Source: Streptomyces sp. WAC 01529
GTDB lineage: Bacteria; Actinomycetota; Actinomycetes; Streptomycetales; Streptomycetaceae
Direction: 5' to 3'
NCBI RefSeq assembly: GCF_003945545.1
Contig: NZ_CP029617.1
Location: forward strand, 248,001-312,000
DNA: 64,000 bases
Shown: in pieces, positions 26,162 through 33,974 of the stretch
How positions within the stretch are numbered: position 1 is the stretch's first letter
How the letters are laid out: each line of letters opens with the position of its first letter
Notes under the pieces: generated by a model
What the model was told of the DNA's origin: nothing
Database searches by the model: none
What the model saw: the letters and a program-made list of their open reading frames with translations, nothing else
Made by a program: the position numbers and the translations under genes

Positions 26162-26578
26162 ATGTCAGCAGGGCACACCGCGGTAACCACCCCCGCGGCC
26201 GCGGACCCGGTGATCAGCTGTGAGACGCCCCAGGACGAGTGCGGGGTCAGGGACGTCCTGGACCGGCTCGGCGACAAGTGGTCCGTGTACGTGGTGGTCG
26301 AACTCGCCTCGGGCGTCCTGCGGTTCAAGGAGTTGCAGCGCAGGATCCCCGGCGACATCTCGCAGCGGATGCTCACCGTCACCGTGCGCCGCCTGGAGCG
26401 CGACGGCCTGGTGAAGCGCACCGTCTATCCGACGATCCCGCCCCAGGTCGAGTACGAACTGACCGAGATGGGCCACAGCCTCACCCACCTCGTCAAGGCG
26501 CTCTCCGACTGGTCGATCGGCCACCGGCCCGCCATCGCCGCCGCCCGCGCCTCGTACGACGCGGCGCAGCGGCCGTGA
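26162..26578 (+). CDS. HxlR-family winged-helix regulator
   Basis: 138-residue DNA-binding protein. The HxlR core GDKWSVYVVVELASGVLRFKE, the recognition region ISQRMLTVTVRRLERDGLVKR and the wing tip YPTIPPQVEYELT are evident. A cysteine (ISCETPQDECGV) sits just before the domain, in the position used for redox or electrophile sensing in several HxlR/QorR proteins. Start ATG 26162 has AAGGAGG. Probably controls the divergent NmrA-like gene; a long inverted repeat (GATGGTTCC at 26059 and GGAACCATC at 26114) and an 8-bp palindrome GTGATCAC at 26133 lie in the shared promoter region. Confidence 0.9.
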   Translation: MSAGHTAVTTPAAADPVISCETPQDECGVRDVLDRLGDKWSVYVVVELASGVLRFKELQRRIPGDISQRMLTVTVRRLERDGLVKRTVYPTIPPQVEYELTEMGHSLTHLVKALSDWSIGHRPAIAAARASYDAAQRP

Positions 26579-26589
26579 GCCGAAACGGC

Positions 26590-26643
26590 TGAGCGGGCCG
26601 GCCGGGGCGCTCCCCCAAGGGGATGCCCCGGCCGACCCGCTCA
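26590..26643. terminator. Bidirectional hairpin between convergent HxlR and MMPL genes
   Basis: 19-bp stem with one mismatch (arms 26590-26608 and 26625-26643) around a 16-nt loop, placed in the 79-bp gap between two convergent stop codons. Confidence 0.8.
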
Positions 26644-26657
26644 GCGGGTAGGTGGTG

Positions 26658-28877
26658 TCACCTGCCGACGGGCTGCAGCTCCCGGTCGGTCTCCGCGCCG
26701 GGCGTGACCGTGTCGCCGAGGACCTTGTGCAGCTTCTCGCCCTCCACGTCCACGTTCGGCAGCGCCTTGTCGAGCCAGCGCGGCAGCCACCAGGCGGACT
26801 TGCCGAGCAGCGCGAGCACGGCGGGGACGATCGCCATACGGACGACGAAGGCGTCGAAGAGGACGGCGACGGCCAGCCCGAAGCCCATCATCTTGATCAT
26901 GTCGTCGTTCTCCATGATGAAGCCGGAGAAGACGCTGATCATGATGATCGCGGCCGCGGCCACGACCCGTCCGCCGTGGGTGAAGCCGGTCACGACCGAC
27001 TCGCCGGGGCTCGCCCCGTGGACGTACGCCTCGCGCATCCGGGTCACGAGGAAGACCTCGTAGTCCATCGCGAGACCGAAGACCACGCCGATCATGAAGA
27101 TCGGCATCATGCTCATGATCGGGCCCGGCTGGTCGACGCCCACGATGTCCGCGAGCCAGCCCCACTGGAAGACGGCGACGACCGCGCCGAGCGCGGCGGC
27201 CACCGAGAGCAGGAAGCCGAGCGCCGCCTTGAGCGGGACCAGGATCGAGCGGAAGACGAGCATCAGGAGCAGGAACGCGAGGCCGACGACGAGGCCCAGG
27301 TAGGGCAGGAGCGCGTCGTCCAGGGTCTGCGAGAAGTCGATGGTCATCGCGGTCTGGCCGGTGACGAGGATCTCGGAGCCGGTGTCGGTCCCGATCTCCT
27401 CGGCGCTGGAACGGATCGACTTGACCAGTTCCTCGGTCTTGTGGTCGCTCGGCCCGGTCTCCGGGACGACGTTCATGATCGCGGTGTTGTCGCCCTTGTT
27501 GGGCATCGGATCCGTCACGGCGACGACGCCGTCGACCTTGGCGAGCTTCTCGCCGACGGTCTTGGCGGCGTCCGCCACGCCGGAGTCCTTGCTGACGGTG
27601 ACCATCAGCGGGCCGTTGAAGCCCGCGCCGAAGGAGTCCGACAGCATGTCGTACGCCTTGCGCTGGGTGCTGTCCGGCGCCGCCGTGCCCTCGTCGGGCA
27701 GGCCCAGTTCGAGGCTGGTGGCCGGGATCGCCACCGCGCCGAGGCCGACGACCGCGACGAGCAGGACGGCGAGCGGGCGGCGCAGCACGAAGCGCGCCCA
27801 GCGGGTGCCGAGCTTCGGCTTGGCGTTCGGGTCCCGCAGCTCGCTGGCGGACTTCTTGCGGTCCTTGCGGCGCAGCACCTTGCGGCCCGCGAAGCCGAGC
27901 AGCGCGGGGATCATGGTGAGCGCGATGAGGACGGCGACCACCACGGTGCCGGCGGCGGCGAGGCCCATCTTGGTGAGGATCGGGATGTTGACGACGGCGA
28001 GGCCGGAGAGGGCGACGACGACGGTGAGTCCGGCGAACACCACGGCGGAGCCAGCGGTTCCGGTGGCCCGGCCCGCCGCGTCCTCCGGGGTGCGGCCCTC
28101 GGCTATCTCCGCTCGGTAGCGGGAGACGATGAAGAGGGCGTAGTCGATGCCGACGGCGAGGCCGATCATCATCGCGAGCGTGGAGGTGGTGGCGGAGAGG
28201 TCGAGCACGCTGCCGAGGGCGGTGATGCTCGAGATGCCGATGCCGACGCCGATGATCGCGGTGAGCAGCGGCATGCCCGCGGCGACCAGCGAGCCGAAGG
28301 TGACGATCAGGACGACCGCGGAGATGGCGATGCCGATGAGTTCGGCGCTGCCGCCCATCTCCTGCTCGGCCATGACGGCGTCGCCGCCGGTCTCGACGGT
28401 CAGGCCCGCGTCACGGGTCTTGTCGGTGGCCTTGGTGAGGGCCTCGCGCGACTTGTCCGTGAGTTCGGGGGCGGCCACCTTGTACGTCACCGAGGTGTAC
28501 GCCGTGGTGCCGTCCTTGCTGACGGTCTTCGCCTTGTACGGGTCCTCGACGCCCGCGACCTGCGAGCCCTTGCCGACGGCCGCGATCATCTTGGCGACCT
28601 CGGCCTTGGAGTCGGCGGAGGTGATCTTCTCGCCCTCGGGGGCACGTATGACCACACGGGCGCTCGCGCCGTCGGCGCTGGCGTCCGGGAAGCGCTTCTC
28701 GAGGAGGTCGAAGGCCTTCTGGGACTCCGTGCCCGGCATCGAGAAGGAGTCCTCGGGCGCGGCGGGCGCGGTCGACGCGGCGACGCCCGCACCTACGAAG
28801 AGCGCCACCCAGAGCAGCGCCACGTAACGGCGTCGCCGGAAAGCGAGGCGGCCTAGTTTGTACAGGAACGTAGCCAC
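26658..28877 (-). CDS. MMPL-family RND transporter
   Basis: 739-residue inner-membrane proton-driven transporter with twelve predicted membrane segments in the 1+5 / 1+5 arrangement and two large extracytoplasmic loops. GLAVGIDYALFIVSRYR and VFGLAMDYEVFLVTRMRE are the paired TM4/TM10 D-Y motifs of the family. Members export lipids or hydrophobic compounds, or confer drug tolerance. No adjacent TetR gene was found. Upstream 28878-29176 has no clear operator. Substrate unknown. Confidence 0.92.
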   Translation of the reverse strand: MATFLYKLGRLAFRRRRYVALLWVALFVGAGVAASTAPAAPEDSFSMPGTESQKAFDLLEKRFPDASADGASARVVIRAPEGEKITSADSKAEVAKMIAAVGKGSQVAGVEDPYKAKTVSKDGTTAYTSVTYKVAAPELTDKSREALTKATDKTRDAGLTVETGGDAVMAEQEMGGSAELIGIAISAVVLIVTFGSLVAAGMPLLTAIIGVGIGISSITALGSVLDLSATTSTLAMMIGLAVGIDYALFIVSRYRAEIAEGRTPEDAAGRATGTAGSAVVFAGLTVVVALSGLAVVNIPILTKMGLAAAGTVVVAVLIALTMIPALLGFAGRKVLRRKDRKKSASELRDPNAKPKLGTRWARFVLRRPLAVLLVAVVGLGAVAIPATSLELGLPDEGTAAPDSTQRKAYDMLSDSFGAGFNGPLMVTVSKDSGVADAAKTVGEKLAKVDGVVAVTDPMPNKGDNTAIMNVVPETGPSDHKTEELVKSIRSSAEEIGTDTGSEILVTGQTAMTIDFSQTLDDALLPYLGLVVGLAFLLLMLVFRSILVPLKAALGFLLSVAAALGAVVAVFQWGWLADIVGVDQPGPIMSMMPIFMIGVVFGLAMDYEVFLVTRMREAYVHGASPGESVVTGFTHGGRVVAAAAIIMISVFSGFIMENDDMIKMMGFGLAVAVLFDAFVVRMAIVPAVLALLGKSAWWLPRWLDKALPNVDVEGEKLHKVLGDTVTPGAETDRELQPVGR

Positions 28878-29176
28878 GGCGAAAGGGACCCCCGTCGGGT
28901 TGGGCAGGCAGGAAGTGACCCCCTTCGGCGCGATCGCGCACGTCAGGGGGTCCAGCAGGATGCCCCTCCATACTCACCGCCGTTGACGGGCCAGGAGTCC
29001 GACTGCGGGCCGGACTATCGGCCCACGGTCGGTGTACTGCGCCCGGTGGAGTGTCATCCCTTGGGAGGAGAGCGGCTCACCCCGTCTCGTTCACAGGGTG
29101 CAGTCACGTGTCAACAGTCCCGCCGTCATTGGCGCGGAACATTCGCTTCCCTTTCACCGGCCACGACCGTGGCCGG
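28878..29176. other. Intergenic stretch upstream of MMPL gene
   Basis: Gene-free apart from the MMPL promoter, which must lie here, and the 3' hairpin at 29156-29177. I see no convincing coding sequence, operator palindrome or RNA gene. Confidence 0.5.
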
Positions 29177-29177
29177 T
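29156..29177 (-). terminator. Hairpin at end of epoxide hydrolase gene
   Basis: ACCGGCCA and TGGCCGGT arms with a six-base loop (a longer ten-pair inverted repeat with a two-base centre also reads), abutting the stop codon of the minus-strand gene. Confidence 0.55.
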
Positions 29178-30355
29178 CAGCCGTCGGACCTCAGCGGGCG
29201 GAAGAAGTCCCGCAGCTCGCGCGCGACCTGCTCGGGTTCCTCGTGTGCCATGAAGTGCCCGCCGTTGTGCGGCGTGCTCCAGTGCCGCAGATCGGTGAAG
29301 ACGCGTTCGGCGAGGCTCTTCGGGTAGTGCGCGAAGGCCGGTTCATGGCTGAGAGTGACCGCTCCGGGGACGGTGATGGGCGGCACCGGCCTGTTGTGCC
29401 GTACGTAGTCGTAGTACTGCCGGAAGGACGAGCCGATGCTGCCGGTGGCCCAGTAGAGGGTGGCGACGGTCAGCAGGGTGTCCTTGTCCCAGCGGGTCTC
29501 GAGGTCGCCGTCGCAGTCGCTCCAGTCGCGGTACTTGTCGATGATCCAGGCGAGCAGGCCGGCCGGGGAGTCCCGCAGCGCGGCGGCGAGCGTGTCGGGC
29601 CGGGTGCACATGATCTCGCTGTAGCCCTGGTCTGTGGCGTCGTACGCGTCGAGGTGGTCGAGGTAGGCCTGCTCCTCGGCGGTCGGCGGGGCCGCGGTGA
29701 AGTCGGCGGAGACCACCGCGGAGGTGATGTGCACGCCGGCGACCTCGCCGGGGAAGCGGGCGCCGAGCCACTGCGTGACCCCTCCCCCGATGTCGCCGCC
29801 GAAGGCGCCGAAGCGCCGGTAGCCGAGGGTCTCGGTCATCAGGGCGTGCCAGATGCCGGCGACGCCCTCGCGGGTGAACGGCCCCTTCGGCAGCCCGGAG
29901 TGGAGGAAGCCGGGCAGCGAGGGCACGACCACGTCGAAGGCGTCGGCGGGGTCGCCGCCGTGGCCGCCGGGGTCGACGAGCCGCCGGGCGAGGTCCAGCA
30001 TCTCGACATAGCTGCTGGGCCAGCCGTGGCTGAGAATCAGCGGCAGCGGCGCGGGGGCGCCGTCGGGGCGGGGCGCGCGCAGGTGGACGAAGTGGACGGG
30101 TGCGCCCGCGACTTCGGCGATGCGGTGCGGGAAGGCGTTGAGCGCGGTCTCGGCGGCCCGCCAGTCGAAGCCGTCCGCCCAGTAGGTGACGAGGTCGCGC
30201 AGGTAGTCGGGGTCGGTGCCCGCGGCCCAGTACGTCGGGTCGGTCGCCGTGGTGAAGAGGGTGCGCCGCAGGCGTGTGCGCAGGTCGTCCAGGACGTCGT
30301 CGGGGACGGAGACCTGGAAGTCACGGACAGGGGCCTGCGAGGAGGTGGTGTTCAC
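29177..30355 (-). CDS. Epoxide hydrolase, N-terminal EHN-domain type
   Basis: 392-residue alpha/beta hydrolase that would open epoxides to diols. The N-terminal EHN domain (about residues 10-110, with DWRAAETALNAFPHRIAEVAG) precedes HGWPSSY (oxyanion hole), GGDIGGGV with nucleophile D188, and the C-terminal HNGGHFMAHEEP catalytic histidine. There is no signal peptide. Starts with GTG 30355, with AAGGAA about 12 nt upstream. An 18-codon ORF with an excellent ribosome site (30461-30517) and an inverted repeat (30619-30634) lie in its 5' region, pointing to leader or repressor control. Confidence 0.88.
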   Translation of the reverse strand: MNTTSSQAPVRDFQVSVPDDVLDDLRTRLRRTLFTTATDPTYWAAGTDPDYLRDLVTYWADGFDWRAAETALNAFPHRIAEVAGAPVHFVHLRAPRPDGAPAPLPLILSHGWPSSYVEMLDLARRLVDPGGHGGDPADAFDVVVPSLPGFLHSGLPKGPFTREGVAGIWHALMTETLGYRRFGAFGGDIGGGVTQWLGARFPGEVAGVHITSAVVSADFTAAPPTAEEQAYLDHLDAYDATDQGYSEIMCTRPDTLAAALRDSPAGLLAWIIDKYRDWSDCDGDLETRWDKDTLLTVATLYWATGSIGSSFRQYYDYVRHNRPVPPITVPGAVTLSHEPAFAHYPKSLAERVFTDLRHWSTPHNGGHFMAHEEPEQVARELRDFFRPLRSDG

Positions 30356-30460
30356 GGGTGTTTCGGTTCCTTCGCTCAGGAGTACGCGTGGGCGTTCGCG
30401 GTGGTGGGGCGCTCCTGGGCGGAGGCGTCTGCGGCCTCGGTGGTGCGGAAGAGGCAGGCG

Positions 30461-30517
30461 TCAGACGCGGACTGCGGTCAGGAGGGCCCGGACGGAGTGC
30501 TGGTGCTGCGGGGTCAT
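30461..30517 (-). CDS. 18-residue candidate leader peptide upstream of epoxide hydrolase
   Basis: ATG at 30517, TGA ending at 30461, encoding MTPQHQHSVRALLTAVRV. An AGGAGGTG ribosome site lies 6 nt before the start, better than almost any other in the window, which is unusual for a chance ORF. It is 105 bp upstream of the epoxide hydrolase start on the same strand and downstream of a plausible -10 (TATAGT, 30612-30617). The peptide could be a regulatory leader or the start of a decayed gene. It does not look like the cysteine leader peptides of sulfur genes. Confidence 0.45.
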   Translation of the reverse strand: MTPQHQHSVRALLTAVRV

Positions 30518-30618
30518 CGGGCTCACCTCCTGGTTCTCTCGCGTCGTGCGGCATCTCATGGGGCGCGTGCGTCGTGCCGCGCCGCACGGGGTGCGTGCGT
30601 TCGTCGGCGACTATACAC

Positions 30619-30634
30619 ACGTACTGGCGTACGT
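30619..30634. promoter_or_regulatory. Inverted-repeat operator candidate
   Basis: ACGTACTGGCGTACGT: 6-bp perfect arms separated by four bases. It sits directly upstream of the minus-strand TATAGT at 30612-30617 and so between the predicted -35 and -10 of the epoxide hydrolase promoter. A regulator is not encoded next to it. Confidence 0.5.
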
Positions 30635-30760
30635 CATCCGGGAATTGACGCGCGAGAGGCGGGCGGGAAGCGGTCGTCCGGGAGTCCTAGGACCGACGTC
30701 CGGTGCGGGCGCCGACGGAGGTCCGTGGACCGGGTACCGCTCCCCCAGCACACTGGCCCC

Positions 30761-31540
30761 ATGGACACCGAACAGACCGACGCCTACCTGCGGCGCATCG
30801 GCGCCGCGCGCCCCGTGGCCCCCACCTCCGACGCCCTGCGCGCGCTGCACCTCGCGCATCTGCGCAGCGTGCCCTTCGAGAATCTGTCGATCCATCTCGG
30901 CGAGGAGATCGAGCTGACCTCGCGGGCCCTGGTGGCGAAGGTCGTGGAGGCGCGCCGCGGCGGCTTCTGCTACGAACTCAACGGCGCCTTCGCCGCTCTC
31001 CTCACGTCGCTCGGCTTCGATGTCACGCTGCTCCAGGCCCGGGTGTACGACGACGGGCGGCTCGGCATCCCCTTCGACCATCTGGCGCTGCGCGTACGCA
31101 CGCGGGACGGCGGGGACTGGCTCGCGGACGTCGGCTTCGGCGCCCACAGCCATCTGCCGCTCGTCCTCGGTGAGCGGGGCGAGCAGGCCGACCCGGGCGG
31201 CACGTTCCGCCTCGTGGAGCGCGCGGAGGGCGATCTGGAGGTCGTCAAGGACGGCAAGCCGCAGTACCTGCTCGAATCGCGCCCGCGCGCGCTGGACGAC
31301 TTCACGAGCGGTGCCTGGTACCACCGGACCTCGCCCGAGTCCCACTTCACCCGGTCGCTGGTCTGCTCGATCGTCACGGGTGACGGGCGGGTCACGCTCA
31401 GCGGCCGCACCCTCACCGCCACGGTGGAGGGCGAGCGCCGGATCACCGAGCTGGCCACGGAGGCGGAGGTCCTCGCGGCGTACGAGCGGCACTTCGGCAT
31501 CCGTCTGGCGAAGGAGCCGCGCGTGCGGGAAGCCCGGTGA
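30761..31540 (+). CDS. Arylamine N-acetyltransferase
   Basis: 259-residue cytosolic enzyme transferring acetyl from acetyl-CoA to arylamines or hydrazines. The Cys-His-Asp triad is intact: C70 in GGFCYELN, H107 in FDHLAL and D123 in LADVGFG. The N-terminal NLSIHLG and length agree with the family. Start ATG 30761 has only a weak ribosome site. Some relatives act in ansamycin biosynthesis as amide synthases, but no such cluster is here. Confidence 0.92.
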   Translation: MDTEQTDAYLRRIGAARPVAPTSDALRALHLAHLRSVPFENLSIHLGEEIELTSRALVAKVVEARRGGFCYELNGAFAALLTSLGFDVTLLQARVYDDGRLGIPFDHLALRVRTRDGGDWLADVGFGAHSHLPLVLGERGEQADPGGTFRLVERAEGDLEVVKDGKPQYLLESRPRALDDFTSGAWYHRTSPESHFTRSLVCSIVTGDGRVTLSGRTLTATVEGERRITELATEAEVLAAYERHFGIRLAKEPRVREAR

Positions 31541-31596
31541 GCGGGATGGCCATGAGCCGGTGATCGTGTGGCGATGAGTTCTGGGCGGTGGGACGG

Positions 31597-31643
31597 TCCC
31601 CATAGAGAAAGCTCCCCATAGAGAAAGCTGCCCCGGAGAGAGC
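31597..31643. repeat. 16-bp tandem repeat upstream of PhnB-like gene
   Basis: TCCCCATAGAGAAAGC occurs twice without a mismatch (31597-31612, 31613-31628), followed by a degenerate third copy. It lies about 55-100 bp before the PhnB-like start codon. The core CCCCAT-AGAGAA resembles the repeat at 20656-20706. Confidence 0.85.
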
Positions 31644-31696
31644 TTCGGCCACAGAGCGTGCGGACATGACCGCCGCGTACGCGACAGGAGAGTGCC

Positions 31697-32173
31697 ATGC
31701 CCACGATCACACCCAACCTCTGGTTCGACACCCAGAGCCAGGAGGCCGCGGAGTTCTACGTCTCGGTCTTCCCGAACTCCGAGATCAAGGAGGTCTCGTA
31801 CTACGGAGAGGGCGCCCCGCGCCCGGCCGGCACCGTGCTGACGGTGGACTTCGTGCTGGACGGTGCGCGCTTCACGGCGATCAACGGCGGCCCCGAATTC
31901 ACCTTCGACGAGGCGGTCTCCTTCTCCATCGACTGCGCCGACCAGGAGGAGGTCGACCACTACTGGGCGAAGCTCTCCGAGGGCGGCGAGGAAGGGCCCT
32001 GCGGGTGGCTCAAGGACAAGTACGGGCTGTCCTGGCAGGTCGTGCCCGCCGCGCTCCCCAAACTCCTGACCGACCCGGACCCGGGGCGTGCCCAGCGCGC
32101 CATGCAGGCGATGCTCGGCATGAAGAAGCTCGACATCGCCGCCCTGCACGCGGCGGCCGACGGCACGGCATAG
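31697..32173 (+). CDS. VOC/PhnB-like glyoxalase-fold protein
   Basis: 158-residue protein of the PhnB (3-demethylubiquinone-9 3-methyltransferase-like) branch of the vicinal oxygen chelate superfamily. ITPNLWFDTQSQEAAEFYVS, VLTVDFVLDG, FTAINGGPEFTFDEAVSFSI and DKYGLSWQVVP are family segments. Start ATG 31697 has GGAG about 8 nt upstream. Annotated enzyme names in this family are largely historical; the true reaction is unknown. Confidence 0.87.
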   Translation: MPTITPNLWFDTQSQEAAEFYVSVFPNSEIKEVSYYGEGAPRPAGTVLTVDFVLDGARFTAINGGPEFTFDEAVSFSIDCADQEEVDHYWAKLSEGGEEGPCGWLKDKYGLSWQVVPAALPKLLTDPDPGRAQRAMQAMLGMKKLDIAALHAAADGTA

Positions 32174-32269
32174 GCGAGACGGCGTGAGCGGCACGGCGTA
32201 GGCGGCGAAGTGGCGCACGGGCGCGGCGGGCGATTGGCCCAGCCCCGGGCCGCCGACTCGGGGAGCGCC

Positions 32270-33110
32270 GTGCCGTCGATCCGCATCCTTCCGCCACCGG
32301 GGGCGCCGCGCGTCCTCGCCGCCGCGCAGCCGAGCAATTCCGTCGGTGACGGCGCGTACTACGTCTCGTCCGCGCTGTACCTCACCCGGGTCGTCGGCCT
32401 CTCCCCCACCCAGATCGGGCTGGGCCTGACGGTGGCCTGGGCGATCGGGTCGGTGGCCGGGGTGCCGCTGGGCGCGCTCGCCGACCGGCGGGGGCCGCGC
32501 GGGGGCGTCGGTGCTGCTCGCCCTGGCCACGGTGGCGGCCGTCGGCTCGTTCCTCTTCCTCCGCTCCTTCCCGCTGTTCCTCGCGGCCGCCGTCGTGTAC
32601 GCCGTCGCGCAGTGCGGCCTCGCCGCGTCCCGGCAGGCGCTGAACGCGGGGCTCGCGGTAGGCGCGGCCCTCGGCGGTCTGGCGCTGCGGTACGACACCG
32701 GCGAGGCGTACCGCGCGGTGTTGCCAGCCCGGTGCGTCGGTGCGCTCCACCTCCACGGCGGGATCGCGAGGCTGAGCAGCGGCATCCGCAGCAGCACGGC
32801 CGCCCGTCGGTGCCGTGTTGCAGGTCGTCGCCGAGACGCAGCACTCCGCGGGGGCGTGGCAGATCGGCTTCGCGCCGGCGCCCGACCGGCACGTCGGCCA
32901 GTATCAGGGCTTCTTCGGTACCGGTGTGCCGCTCGCCCGCGCGGTGGGGCCGCTCCTGCTGACCTGGCTCCTCGTGGTGTGGGGCGTGCCGGGGTGGCTG
33001 GTGCTCGGGGCGGTGTTCCCCGGGGCGTCGCTCGCGATGGGCCCCGCGGTGCGCTGGGCGGAGCGGGCGAGCGCGGTCGCGCGGGAGGCGGAGGGCGCCT
33101 TGCGGGCCAC
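32270..33110 (+). pseudogene. MFS transporter, scrambled by frameshift, deletions and an internal inversion
   Basis: Starts plausibly at GTG 32270 behind GGGGAG and reads VLAAAQPSNSVGDGAYYVSS, then TQIGLGLTVAWAIGSVAGVP and LADRRGPRG, all MFS. A frameshift near 32505 moves the frame to VLLALATVAAVGSFLF; SRQAL then joins NAGLAVGAALGGLAL, implying deletion of the intervening segment. After GEAYRAVL (about 32720) the plus strand is nonsense to about 32806, but the minus strand of that stretch reads LLRMPLLSLAIP and, one frame over, VERTDAPGW, sequences expected on the plus strand of such a gene. MFS resumes with VLQVVAETQHSAGAW and GQYQGFFGTG to about 33110. The original stop is gone. Non-functional. 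Confidence 0.82.
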
Positions 33111-33824
33111 CACCAAGCGCCAGCGGGGGCTGCCGTCGGGGCGTCTGCCGAACTCCTCCAGGGGCAGCAGCCGCACGTCGAAGCCCGCGTCTCTCAGGTC
33201 CCGGCAGACCCCGCCCAACGCGAAGGTGCGGTAGTACATGACGAAGCGCGGCCGCCACAGCAGGTTCCGTACGCGCATCATCCCGTCGAAGCCGAGCAGC
33301 GCCCAGTACCACGGGGACGTGACGGGCTGCGGGGCGCCGATCGGGAAGGCGAAGAGGCCGCCGGGGCGCAGCGCCCGGTGGACACCGGAGAACAGGGCGG
33401 GGCGCTCGGCGGGCAGGAAGTGGCCGAACGCGCCGAAGCTGACGGCCACGTCGTAGCCCTCGGTGAACGGCAGCGCGCGGGCGTCGGCCCGCACCCAGTC
33501 GACCGCGGGCCCGCCCCGGCCCGGGTCGCCCACCGCGTCCGCCGCGGCGGCCAGCATCCCCGCGCTGAAGTCCACGCCGGTGACCCGCTCGCGGCACAGC
33601 GGCAGCAGCGTCTCCACCCCGGCGCCGGTACCGCAGCACACGTCCAGGCCCGCGTCGAAGGGGCCCAGCGGGCGCAGCGCGTCGGCGGTCGCGGTCAGGA
33701 ACCGGCCAGGCGTACGGAACGGTGTCCTGTCGAACTTCGGGGCGAGCAGGTCGTAGCCGTGCTCGGTGGAGGAGAGCGCCTGAACGGCCAGCTCGCGCAG
33801 CGTGGGACCCTGGGAGGTGAACAT
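32904..33824 (-). CDS. Class I SAM-dependent methyltransferase with chimeric C-terminus
   Basis: 306 residues by the open frame. The methyltransferase proper runs to about residue 237: motif I LDVCCGTGAGVETLLP, motif II GVDFSAGM, VRADARALPF, VHRALRPGGLFAF, ending RWRLVVARK. The last roughly 70 residues (from about SASRATALARSAQ) are translated from the antisense of the MFS remnant and resemble nothing, so the original stop seems to have been lost when the two genes were joined. Start ATG 33824 lies 3 nt from GGAG. Substrate unknown. The tail may make the protein unstable or it may be trimmed. Confidence 0.8.
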   Translation of the reverse strand: MFTSQGPTLRELAVQALSSTEHGYDLLAPKFDRTPFRTPGRFLTATADALRPLGPFDAGLDVCCGTGAGVETLLPLCRERVTGVDFSAGMLAAAADAVGDPGRGGPAVDWVRADARALPFTEGYDVAVSFGAFGHFLPAERPALFSGVHRALRPGGLFAFPIGAPQPVTSPWYWALLGFDGMMRVRNLLWRPRFVMYYRTFALGGVCRDLRDAGFDVRLLPLEEFGRRPDGSPRWRLVVARKAPSASRATALARSAQRTAGPIASDAPGNTAPSTSHPGTPHTTRSQVSRSGPTARASGTPVPKKP

Positions 33825-33974
33825 CGGCTCCAGGGTAGTCAGGAAGGCGGCCCGGGGCGGCGCGGCCGGGTCGCGCCGTGGCCGGTTACCGCCAGGAGGT
33901 CTACCGGGGGGCGGTACGGGTCGGGTAGAGGTGCACGGCAGCCCCAGCCCCTTCCTCACTCCCGGAGGTGCCCC

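Larger units (their letters stand above)
30356..30760. other. Divergent intergenic region, epoxide hydrolase / N-acetyltransferase
   Basis: 405 bp with no large gene. It contains the 18-codon ORF, the inverted repeat and the promoters of both flanking genes. TTGACG at about 30645 on the plus strand could be a -35 for the acetyltransferase. Confidence 0.5.

Noticed and set aside
26652..28856. 734-residue plus-strand frame opposite the MMPL gene.
   Set aside because: Highly charged His/Asp/Glu/Arg composition typical of antisense to membrane protein codons; MMPL is certain on the other strand.
28411..28977. Minus-strand frame extending beyond the MMPL start.
   Set aside because: Arg/Gly-rich out-of-frame translation; no ribosome site and no domains.
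30321..30620. 99-residue minus-strand frame overlapping the candidate leader.
   Set aside because: Pro/Arg/His-rich low-complexity translation without a ribosome site; the 18-codon ORF in another frame has the good one.
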